Below, piece after piece: positions 13,483 to 20,291 of a stretch of 35,061 bases of DNA; position 1 is the stretch's first letter; every line of letters begins with the position of its first letter. The notes beneath the pieces were generated by a model. It was not told the origin of the DNA. It saw only the letters and a list, made by a program, of their open reading frames with translations, and did no database searches. Source of the DNA: Chlorobiota bacterium (GTDB lineage Bacteria; Bacteroidota; Bacteroidia; Bacteroidales; JAADJA01); assembly GCA_013151015.1 (NCBI GenBank), contig JAADJA010000167.1, positions 1-35,061 on the forward strand. Direction: 5' to 3'. The translations under genes were made by a program, and so were the position numbers.

Positions 13483-13529
13483 AACCAGTCGGGTCGCCAT
13501 CCCTCGGGCTTTCTTCGACCCAACTGGTT
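13483..13529. repeat. 47-bp hairpin element, copy G (reverse orientation)
   Basis: Left arm AACCAGTCGGGTC (13483-13495), 21-base loop with CGGGCTTTCTTC, right arm GACCCAACTGGTT (13517-13529). All 13 positions pair if one G-T wobble is allowed. It lies ten bases from copy F in the same orientation. Confidence 0.8.
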
Positions 13530-13572
13530 ACGGATTTAAGACAACAGTAGATAGTTGGCAATAAGCAAATAC

Positions 13573-14568
13573 TTACTCAAAATCCGGCATCTGGACCCAA
13601 TAAATATTCCCCAGGCCATTTTCGACCCCTTCCATAAACCTTTTGAGGGTCTTGAAATTTTTCCCGTTGTTGTTTTCAAAGGCCGGGCTGATCCTGTTAC
13701 TGGTGAAGAAAAGGTATTTGCCGTTAGGGCTAACGCATGGGCAATAATCCAGCCGGGACGAATTAATGGTCGGCCCCAGGTTTTTTGCTTCCGTCCATGT
13801 AGTGTCATTTATCCGTTGGGAAAAATACAAATCGCCCCCGCCCAAACCATCCTCACGGCCCACAGACGAAAACAACAAGTAAGATTTATCAGGGGCAACA
13901 TATGCATTGAACTCAGGGTGGGTTGAATTTATTGATTTGCCTAAATTCAATGGTTCTTCATAACGGCCATTGACCCATTTCGAAAAATAAATATCCTCCC
14001 CCCCTTTTGAACCGTCTGCGGAAGAAGTAAAAAAAAGTGTTGCATCAGCACTTACAGACGGAAAATATTCGTCCTTTTCGGAATTGATTTCAACACCTAC
14101 ACTTCTTGGTGAAGACCATCGCCCTTCCACCCTTTCCACATACCAGATATTATAATCGGCGGGTTTATTTCCGTTCAATGGCCGGTTGGACGCAAAAAAC
14201 AATTTCTTCCCATCTGGCGACAAGGCCGGTTCCAAATCGCTGTATTGTCCTGAAAAAGGGGCAACTATCGGCTCGGCCCAAAAATACCCATCGAAATGCA
14301 TATAAAGGATCACGCCCTTTTTGCCATCGGGGTACATCATTGTATAGTACATTTCAGTCCCTTTTGGCGTAATGGCAAAATCCCTTTCGTTTTTGGAAGT
14401 GGAAATCATGTTGGGCGAAAATATCTCAGGGGAACTGCCCGGTAAATGTTGGCCGAAGTATTCCCAATTCTGCTCTCCCAATACTTTTTTATAGTCATTG
14501 TTTTTCTGGTTGCACCCAAAAAACAAAATCATCAGAATCAGGAAGCTAAGCTTGGTTTTATGGTTCAT
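13573..14568 (-). CDS. PD40 (WD40-like) beta-propeller lipoprotein
   Basis: About 331 residues from the chosen start. The open frame extends 12 codons further up, but the ATG at 14568 directly precedes a lipoprotein signal whose lipobox LFFGC puts the lipid-bearing Cys at residue 19. The mature protein has repeated TolB/PD40 propeller motifs such as EPALSPDGKKLFFASNRP, FPSVSADATLFFTSSADG, FNAYVAPDKSYLLFSS and YCPCVSPNGKYLFFTSNR. In Bacteroidota such repeats are common in envelope lipoproteins, some of them linked to OmpA-like or T9SS-associated proteins; no OmpA domain is present here. The role is probably protein or glycan binding at the envelope. The product of a minus-strand gene that precedes dnaX, but a 340-base gap makes a shared transcript unlikely. 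Confidence 0.82.
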   Translation of the reverse strand: MNHKTKLSFLILMILFFGCNQKNNDYKKVLGEQNWEYFGQHLPGSSPEIFSPNMISTSKNERDFAITPKGTEMYYTMMYPDGKKGVILYMHFDGYFWAEPIVAPFSGQYSDLEPALSPDGKKLFFASNRPLNGNKPADYNIWYVERVEGRWSSPRSVGVEINSEKDEYFPSVSADATLFFTSSADGSKGGEDIYFSKWVNGRYEEPLNLGKSINSTHPEFNAYVAPDKSYLLFSSVGREDGLGGGDLYFSQRINDTTWTEAKNLGPTINSSRLDYCPCVSPNGKYLFFTSNRISPAFENNNGKNFKTLKRFMEGVENGLGNIYWVQMPDFE

Positions 14569-14873
14569 TATCGAATAATTTAATACTGGGACAAAGGTCT
14601 GCAATTTTTTGTGTAATTTAACACACTAATTAAATGACTTTTTGTTTTCAATAAATTTCAATCTGATAAAATCACAAAGCAGAATATCCAAATGACAAAT
14701 AAACATCAAATTTCAATCTATGAAAATCCAAACATTTGAAAACTTGAATTTTGGAAGTTGCAGTTTAAGTATATTTCGTTATGTCGTGATTTGAAGTTTT
14801 CCTGAAATAATGATTTTATTCTTTGTCAGCTAAATTACATTTTTTTAATATAAGGTATGAAAAGAAACCATAA
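14569..14873. other. Divergent AT-rich promoter region
   Basis: A 305-base AT-rich gap between the divergent lipoprotein and UbiA-like genes. Promoters for both must lie here. The best minus-strand candidate is GACCTTTG, one mismatch from the -7 consensus, ending near 14594. On the plus strand TACATTTT near 14836 is a weak match. No repeats or small genes recognised. Confidence 0.4.
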
Positions 14874-15749
14874 ATGGAATTAAAAAAGTTAAAATCGGAA
14901 GATATCAGCAAGCTCGGTTTGTTCGAGGTACTCCATATTTTAAGTCTGGACGTTGCCTTAGGGGGTTTGGGCGGGGGGATTTTGGCCTCAAAGGTCTTGA
15001 ACGTGGAACCGGGGTTTGCGTTTTGGATAATCCTGCCAGTCGCTGTCTGGGCCCTTTATAATTTCGACCACCTGATCGATGGGACGAGACTGAAAGAAAA
15101 TGCACATACGATCAGGCATTTTTACCATTATCATTATTCGAAAAGGATTTTAACTATCATGGGTTTCTTGTTATTGCTGATGGTTCCGGTAATTTTTGTA
15201 TTCCTTGAAAAACCAATCGTTTTATTTGGCGCAATAGCCGGAACAATCACCGTTGCTTATTTCCTGGTCGTTTATTTTTTTGGGAACAGGAAGTCATTTT
15301 TTGTCCAAAAAGAATTATCCGTTGCTTTGATTTATACCTTTGGGATTTGGGGCGGGCCGGCCTCCTTAATGTCCTGGAATTTCAACAGCGGGCAAATAAT
15401 TCTTGTTATTGCCTTTTTCATATGTGCTCTCACGGCCGTAATCCTTTTTTCCTATTGTGAAGAAGATACGGACAGGGCTGACCATCACACCACATTGGTT
15501 GCGCGCTTCGGGAAGCTTTGGGTAAAAAGGATTTTGTATTTTCTGTTTCCCTTGCTTTTTGCATTGAGCATTTACGAGGTAATTTCCGCCAATCAGATTA
15601 TTTATGCACGCACAGCCAAGCTCTATATGTTAATGGGAATCCTACTTTTAATGATAATGAGCTTTTCGGAAACCCTCAAACAAAACAACCGATACCGTTA
15701 TCTTACCGAGTTTGTTTTTTGGCTGCCGGGACTTGCTTTTTGGTTATGA
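14874..15749 (+). CDS. UbiA-like integral membrane prenyltransferase family protein
   Basis: A 291-residue polytopic membrane protein with about eight or nine hydrophobic segments. Two acidic loop motifs occupy the places of the UbiA-superfamily aspartate motifs: YNFDHLIDG (D65, D69) after the second helix, and YCEEDTDRADHHTTLVARFG (D198, D200, D203) after the sixth, the latter followed by the typical RFG. UbiA enzymes transfer prenyl groups to aromatic or lipid acceptors using Mg-bound diphosphate. The first motif is shortened compared with the classical NDxxDxxxD, so the activity could differ or be lost, and no quinone, heme or carotenoid genes are nearby to indicate the substrate. The next gene begins 85 bases downstream on the same strand. 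Confidence 0.65.
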   Translation: MELKKLKSEDISKLGLFEVLHILSLDVALGGLGGGILASKVLNVEPGFAFWIILPVAVWALYNFDHLIDGTRLKENAHTIRHFYHYHYSKRILTIMGFLLLLMVPVIFVFLEKPIVLFGAIAGTITVAYFLVVYFFGNRKSFFVQKELSVALIYTFGIWGGPASLMSWNFNSGQIILVIAFFICALTAVILFSYCEEDTDRADHHTTLVARFGKLWVKRILYFLFPLLFALSIYEVISANQIIYARTAKLYMLMGILLLMIMSFSETLKQNNRYRYLTEFVFWLPGLAFWL

Positions 15750-15834
15750 AGACTTCATCAAATAGGGATTTTAAACAATCAAAATTGAACCCTAAGGATA
15801 CAAATTTGTTCTTTTCCTATCAAAGCAAGCAGAA

Positions 15835-17883
15835 TTGAAAAAAATCCAAATACTCCTTTTATTTTTAACATTTGCACTTGAGGTTTCCGCCCAGTTGTCC
15901 ACAATAGACAGCCTCAAAAACGAACTGGCAAATCCCGGGCTTTCCACCGACCATAAATTGGAATTACTGAAAAGGCTATCGCAACAGGATTTCCCCGATG
16001 GCATTTCGAAAAACATACAATATACTGAAAAGCTATTGGCCCTGGCCAAAGAAAGCAACAATTACAAATATGCAGGCGATGCCCTTGATTTCCTTATTTC
16101 CATTCATAATCAAAAGGGTGATTTTACAAAATCGGTTGAGTTGGCCACAGAAGCGATTAAGCTCGCGAATGAGAACAATGAGTTAAGCGATGTGGTTTAC
16201 TTTTCGAACCAATGTGGGGGTGCAAACAATAATGCGGCCAACTATTACGATGCCCTTGAGAACTACAGCTATGCCCAAAAACTGGCTCATGAAAATAAAT
16301 GGTTCATCTCCGAATCTTCCATCCTGAACAATATGGGCGGGATCTACTATATCCTCGGCGATGAAATTCAGGCCATGGATTATTTTATCCAATCCTTGAA
16401 CATAAAGGAAGCATTGAAAGAAACAAAACACCTTGCCGGCGCACTCATTAATGTGGGGGGCATATACAATATCCTTGGCGACCATCTCGAAGGACTTGAA
16501 TTTTTAAAACGTGGATACGAAAATGCCATTGAAAACAAGGATGCCTATTTCCAGGCAAAAGCACTGATAAGTATTGGCGACACTTATATCAACCTGGAAA
16601 CCTATGATGACGCAATGCGGCAATACGATAAAGCTTTGAGGATTACCGATACCATAGGTGAAGACCAGATGAAAGCCAACATCCTCGGGAAAATAGGCGC
16701 GACTTATCTCCAAAAGGACATGAAAGACGAAGCCTTGAAATATTATCAAAAGTCATTGGATTTCAGTGATTCCATTCAGTACCAATATGGAATTTCAGTC
16801 GCGGCACAAGAGATAGGTGCCTTGTACACTGAGCAAAAAAAGTATAAAACGGCATTGGGTTTCCTTCTTCGGGCAGAATCGGTTTCCAGGGAAATCAACG
16901 CCAATACAAATTTACTCGATGATTATAAATCCCTTTCCAATATTTACAAAAAACTGGGCCAGCCTGAAAAAGCCCTGGATTATTTCACTAAATATGCCAC
17001 CTTTAAAGACAGTCTCATCAAGCTTGAAAACCACGAAAAATTCTCCGCTATAAAAACCCTCTATGAACTGGACAAGAAACAAAGCGAACTGGATCATTTG
17101 AAACTTGAAAATGAAATTACTGGTCTGGAGGCGAAACAATCGAAGTATTTGCTGATGGGTTCCATTGGCCTGATAGCGGTCATTATCCTTGTGGTGATAT
17201 TGATTTTCAGGCAACACAAAGTAAGGGGCTTGCAGAAAACCATCCACCTTGAACAAAAACTGTTGCGAAGCCAGATAAACCCCCATTTCATCTTCAACGC
17301 GCTTACGGCAGTACAGCGGTTCATCTTCGAGAAATCGACAATGATGGCAAGCGATTACCTTGGTAGTTTTTCCCGTTTGATCCGTTTTATCCTGAACAGC
17401 TCAACGGTTGACAAAATTGCATTGTCGGAAGAAATCGGGTTCCTGAAAAATTACCTGGAGCTGCAGGCCATCCGTTTCGACAATAAGTTCGATTTTGAAA
17501 TAAAAATTGATAAAAACATTGAAAGCGAATCGACCTTCATCCCACCCATGCTTGTACAACCTATTATCGAAAATGCGGTGGAACATGGTATCAGGCACCT
17601 GGAAGGGAATGGGCACATCAAAATTATTTATAAAAGGACAAACAATCTACTGAACGTTTCCATTGAGGACAATGGGATAGGGAGAAAGAAATCCGCGGAA
17701 ATCAATGCCGGGAAGACCAAAAAGGACAAATCGCTTTCAACTTCCATAACCAACGAAAGGTTGCTTCATTTGAACAAGGGTTTTGGGGAAAACATCCAAA
17801 TGGAAATCAAAGACCTTTATAACGATAAAGGGGAAGCAAAAGGGACGAAGGTTGTTTTGAATATCCCGATGAATGTTAAATGA
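15835..17883 (+). CDS. TPR-containing LytS-type sensor histidine kinase
   Basis: A 682-residue sensor. The signal peptide of about 20 residues ends at SAQ. A periplasmic array of TPR repeats follows (about 60-400; ILNNMGGIYYILGDEIQAMDYF and ALISIGDTYINLETYDDAMRQY are typical units), then a short coiled coil, one membrane helix (about 436-458) and a cytoplasmic His_kinase domain (PF06580) with phospho-acceptor H484 in QINPHFIFNAL. The ATP domain shows PPMLVQPIIENAVEHGI and EDNGIGRKK. The start is TTG at 15835: the frame is closed by TAA at 15793 and has no ATG or GTG before the signal peptide. The LytTR regulator at 18107 is the obvious partner; 223 bases of palindromic repeats separate the two. 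The periplasmic TPR part probably senses a protein or peptide. Confidence 0.92.
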   Translation: MKKIQILLLFLTFALEVSAQLSTIDSLKNELANPGLSTDHKLELLKRLSQQDFPDGISKNIQYTEKLLALAKESNNYKYAGDALDFLISIHNQKGDFTKSVELATEAIKLANENNELSDVVYFSNQCGGANNNAANYYDALENYSYAQKLAHENKWFISESSILNNMGGIYYILGDEIQAMDYFIQSLNIKEALKETKHLAGALINVGGIYNILGDHLEGLEFLKRGYENAIENKDAYFQAKALISIGDTYINLETYDDAMRQYDKALRITDTIGEDQMKANILGKIGATYLQKDMKDEALKYYQKSLDFSDSIQYQYGISVAAQEIGALYTEQKKYKTALGFLLRAESVSREINANTNLLDDYKSLSNIYKKLGQPEKALDYFTKYATFKDSLIKLENHEKFSAIKTLYELDKKQSELDHLKLENEITGLEAKQSKYLLMGSIGLIAVIILVVILIFRQHKVRGLQKTIHLEQKLLRSQINPHFIFNALTAVQRFIFEKSTMMASDYLGSFSRLIRFILNSSTVDKIALSEEIGFLKNYLELQAIRFDNKFDFEIKIDKNIESESTFIPPMLVQPIIENAVEHGIRHLEGNGHIKIIYKRTNNLLNVSIEDNGIGRKKSAEINAGKTKKDKSLSTSITNERLLHLNKGFGENIQMEIKDLYNDKGEAKGTKVVLNIPMNVK

Positions 17884-17925
17884 GCAAACGCCCATTCAAA
17901 TGAAGCAAGTGTACATTAAAATGCA

Positions 17926-18056
17926 GCAAGCGTCCACGCTTGCGAACAATAAAGAACAATAAGCGTGGACGCTTATTGCATTAGTCCACCAGATGAAGAA
18001 AGCGTCCACGCTTGCTTATATATAACTTGGAAATCAATAAGCAAGGCCACTTATTG
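17926..18056. repeat. Cluster of short palindromes (AAGCGTCCACGCTT family)
   Basis: Four hairpins lie in the gap between kinase and regulator. P1 at 17926-17943 is GCAAGCG-TCCA-CGCTTGC. P2 at 17957-17978 is CAATAAGCG-TGGA-CGCTTATTG. P3 at 18000-18013 is AAGCG-TCCA-CGCTT. P4 at 18035-18056 is a decayed copy with CAATAAG and CTTATTG arms. P1-P3 have perfect stems and a four-base loop that reads TCCA or TGGA, i.e. the unit occurs in both orientations. Confidence 0.75.
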
Positions 18057-18087
18057 CAAATGAGAAAAAAAGAAAGCGTTAACTTTG
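18054..18087 (+). promoter_or_regulatory. Promoter of the LytTR regulator gene
   Basis: TTG at 18054-18056 and TAACTTTG at 18080-18087 are 23 bases apart, within the Bacteroidota range. The -7 box is an exact TAnnTTTG match 19 bases before the ATG. The regulator can thus be transcribed separately from the kinase gene. Confidence 0.55.
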
Positions 18088-18106
18088 CAACCTAAGGAAT
18101 TCAAGA

Positions 18107-18856
18107 ATGATAAAAACAGTAATCATAGACGATGAAGCCAATGCCAGGACAATTATCCGTGGCATCATCGAAACTTTGCCCGAACGGTTCCAGGTAGTGG
18201 CCGAAGCTTCAAATGTAAAGAGCGGTGTCGATACCATTAAAAAAGAACAGCCCGACCTCGTGATGCTCGATATTGACATGCCCGATGGCAATGCCTTTGA
18301 CCTTCTGGAAAAAATCGGCAAGATTGGTTTCAGGATTGTTTTTATCACCGCCCATTCCGATTTTGCCATACAGGCCTTTAAGTTCAGTGCCATTGATTAT
18401 ATCCTGAAACCCGTGGTATCGTCCGAGCTTTTCAGGGCCTTGGACAAAGTGGAAAAATCCTTTGAACTGGAAGAAATCAATACGAAACTCAATTGTTTGT
18501 TGTCAAACCTCAACCCTGAAAGCAAAAAGAAAAAGCTTGTCCTAAAATCCGTTGATTCCATTCTGTCCGTGGACATTTCCGAGATTTTTTATTGCGAATC
18601 CGATGGCGGCAGCTACACCCGTTTTTATTTGAACAACAACCGGAAGTTCCTTGTTTCGCGCCCCTTAAAGGAATATGATGAATTATTGTCGTCCTACGGA
18701 TTTTTCAGGGTGCACAAATCCTACCTCGTCAATTTGAACAAAATCACCCGCTACGAAAAACAGGACGGTGGTTCCGTCATCCTTAAAAACCAGACGGAAA
18801 TCCCAGTCTCCTTCCGCAAGCGGGAGCAATTTTTGGAGCGGTTCATGGCTTTGTAA
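18107..18856 (+). CDS. LytTR-family response regulator
   Basis: A 249-residue transcription factor. The receiver domain (about 1-120) shows D8, D9, phospho-acceptor D55 in LVMLDIDMPDG, T81 and K101 in YILKPV. The C-terminal LytTR DNA-binding domain (about 143-247) shows the family patterns IFYCESDGGSYTRFY, FFRVHKSYLVNLNKI and IPVSFRKREQFLERF. LytTR proteins bind pairs of about 9-bp direct repeats spaced one turn-and-a-bit apart (21 bp start to start) next to promoters. It pairs with the LytS-type kinase at 15835. Palindromic repeats lie on both sides of the gene. Candidate targets with the right repeat geometry are the promoters at 19288 and 29784 (inference). Confidence 0.94.
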   Translation: MIKTVIIDDEANARTIIRGIIETLPERFQVVAEASNVKSGVDTIKKEQPDLVMLDIDMPDGNAFDLLEKIGKIGFRIVFITAHSDFAIQAFKFSAIDYILKPVVSSELFRALDKVEKSFELEEINTKLNCLLSNLNPESKKKKLVLKSVDSILSVDISEIFYCESDGGSYTRFYLNNNRKFLVSRPLKEYDELLSSYGFFRVHKSYLVNLNKITRYEKQDGGSVILKNQTEIPVSFRKREQFLERFMAL

Positions 18857-18894
18857 CAAAGGGTCAGTCTGAGCTTGTCGAAGAGTGTACGGAG

Positions 18895-19066
18895 GAGGAA
18901 TCCCTTTGCTACTACGCTATCATTCCGAACCAATGCACCAGCCATGTGCGATAGCGTGAGGAATCCCCCTACGGCTGCCCTCAATTGCCGTTCAAGGCTT
19001 TGTAGCCTTTCATAGTGGGGGGATTCCTCACTCCTGTGCCCATTCCTGCCCTTGGGTTCGGAATGA
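18895..19066. repeat. Composite inverted repeat element
   Basis: TCATTCCGAAC (18920-18930) and GAGGAATCCCCC (18958-18969) reappear inverted as GGGGGATTCCTC (19018-19029) and GTTCGGAATGA (19056-19066), with inner gaps of 27 and 26 bases. Thus two copies of a roughly 50-bp unit face each other around a 48-base centre. An extra GAGGAATCCC lies at 18895-18904, and a small hairpin ACGCTAT/ATAGCGT is nested at 18914-18957. Confidence 0.7.
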
Positions 19067-19150
19067 CAGCGGGGGCGTTAATGACAGTGGGAGTACAAAT
19101 GACAGCCTTTTTTTAATACAGTGGACTTTCAGGAAAACAAAATTCAGAAA

Positions 19151-19203
19151 CAATAAGCGTGGACGCTTATTGCATTATAATGAAGTGGACGTTTATTGCA
19201 TTA
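19151..19203. repeat. Palindrome family copies downstream of the LytTR gene
   Basis: CAATAAGCG-TGGA-CGCTTATTG at 19151-19172 is an exact copy of the hairpin at 17957-17978, and both are followed by CATTA. A half copy, GTGGACGTTTATTGCATTA, follows at 19185-19203. Confidence 0.75.
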
Positions 19204-19230
19204 ACACGGAAAACAACTCTGGCCACACGT

Positions 19231-19295
19231 TAAGCAATCCTAAGGATACGGTAAACAATCAACCCCTAAATTCCCGATTACCTCACCTACATTTG
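19231..19295 (+). promoter_or_regulatory. 21-bp-spaced direct repeat and -7 box of the FISUMP operon
   Basis: TAAGCAATC (19231-19239) and TAAACAATC (19252-19260) are 9-bp direct repeats with a 12-base spacer, the geometry of LytTR-regulator sites. TACATTTG at 19288-19295 matches the -7 consensus exactly and lies 25 bases before the ATG. No -33 box is present, which fits an activator-dependent promoter. Confidence 0.5.
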
Positions 19296-19320
19296 CATAA
19301 ATAACCAAAAAATAATTAAG

Positions 19321-20232
19321 ATGAAGACACACTTACTTTCAATCCTATTCAGCATTTTGATGCTTGGTTCAATTGCCCAGAACAATATCGGTATCAACAA
19401 TCCAACACCTGACCCATCGGCCGCTTTGGATGTAAAAAGCGATACCATGGGCTTGCTCCCACCACGGGTTGCCGATACAACCGTAATTAATAATCCGGCG
19501 GAAGGCTTAATGATTTACGATTTGAGTTCACATTGCATGCGGTATTTCAATGGGACGGTCTGGTCGGGTTGTATGGGGTTTTTCCCGACACAAAGCAATT
19601 GGAATTGCGGGGATATTTTATGGGACTCACGGAATAATATCGCCTACGAGACTGTCGAAATCGGGACACAGTGCTGGATGGCCGAAAACCTTAATATAGG
19701 TACAATGATTCCAGGGAACATTACCCCAAGCGACAACAGCTACATCGAAAAATTCTGTCAGGATTATGGACTGGGTCCATGCGAAACTTTTGGTGGTTTG
19801 TATTCCTGGGACGAAATGATGCAATACAACAACGCAAGCCCTCACGGTATTTGCCCCGAAGGATGGCATGTGCCTTCAAGGGACGAATGGTGCATATTGG
19901 AAAATTTTGTGGATGCGGGGACAATCGTTTGTGATGCAACCACAGGATTGAAAGGAACCGATGCAGGAGGAAATTTAAAAGATACAGGCACAAGTGAATG
20001 GAATGCCCCAAATACCGGTGCAACCAATTCAAGCGGTTTTACGGCCCGCCCCGGTGGATATTTTTACCCGGGAACCGGTTTCGGTGGAACGGGTTCCACT
20101 GCCAATTTCTGGACCTCCACCGAAAACGCAGCTTTTGCAACAACCCGCGGGATGGGCAACAGCACTGCGAAAATAAGCCATGGGAGCAATGATAAGTCGG
20201 CAGGGCTGGCGGTACGTTGCATTAAAGACTAA
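19321..20232 (+). CDS. Secreted FISUMP-domain protein
   Basis: A 303-residue exported protein. A signal peptide ends at SIAQ (about residue 20). Next comes a short module NNIGINNPTPDPSAALDV...GLLPPR (about 21-50), shared with the N-terminus of the following gene. From about residue 95 the sequence matches the FISUMP domain (Fibrobacter succinogenes major paralogous domain, TIGR02145): IGTQCWMAENLNIG, YSWDEMMQY, GICPEGWHVPSRDEW, NFWTSTENA and the C-terminal KSAGLAVRCIKD. The domain is frequent in surface proteins of Fibrobacter and Bacteroidota; its exact role is unknown. Several cysteines suggest disulfides. No T9SS sorting domain is present. It is the first gene of a probable operon with the tail-fibre-like and adhesin-like genes. 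Confidence 0.85.
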   Translation: MKTHLLSILFSILMLGSIAQNNIGINNPTPDPSAALDVKSDTMGLLPPRVADTTVINNPAEGLMIYDLSSHCMRYFNGTVWSGCMGFFPTQSNWNCGDILWDSRNNIAYETVEIGTQCWMAENLNIGTMIPGNITPSDNSYIEKFCQDYGLGPCETFGGLYSWDEMMQYNNASPHGICPEGWHVPSRDEWCILENFVDAGTIVCDATTGLKGTDAGGNLKDTGTSEWNAPNTGATNSSGFTARPGGYFYPGTGFGGTGSTANFWTSTENAAFATTRGMGNSTAKISHGSNDKSAGLAVRCIKD

Positions 20233-20291
20233 AAAAACAGAAGAAACACATACGATGGTTTCGAAACCTTGTTGAATTAAAACAATCAATA

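Larger units (their letters stand above)
13231..13572. other. Intergenic region packed with three hairpin repeats
   Basis: This 342-base gap separates two minus-strand genes. It contains the dnaX promoter candidate (13270-13277) and three complete 47-bp family hairpins (13352-13402, 13426-13472, 13483-13529). GGCA-type short repeats lie at 13340-13350 and near 13546-13565. No open frame of interest was seen. Confidence 0.65.
18857..19320. other. Repeat-rich intergenic region upstream of the surface-protein operon
   Basis: A 464-base gap without genes. In order: AGCTTGTCGAAG, a motif common in bacterial intergenic repeats (near 18871-18882); a large composite inverted repeat (18895-19066); two or three short GAATGACAG/AATGACAG units (19061-19105); two AAGCGTGGACGCTT-type units (19151-19203); a 21-bp-spaced direct repeat (19231-19260); and the -7 box (19288-19295). 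Confidence 0.65.

Noticed and set aside
4941-13529. 47-bp repeats considered as a CRISPR array
   Set aside because: Copies are palindromic, widely and irregularly spaced, differ in arm sequence, occur in both orientations and have no regular spacers or cas genes.
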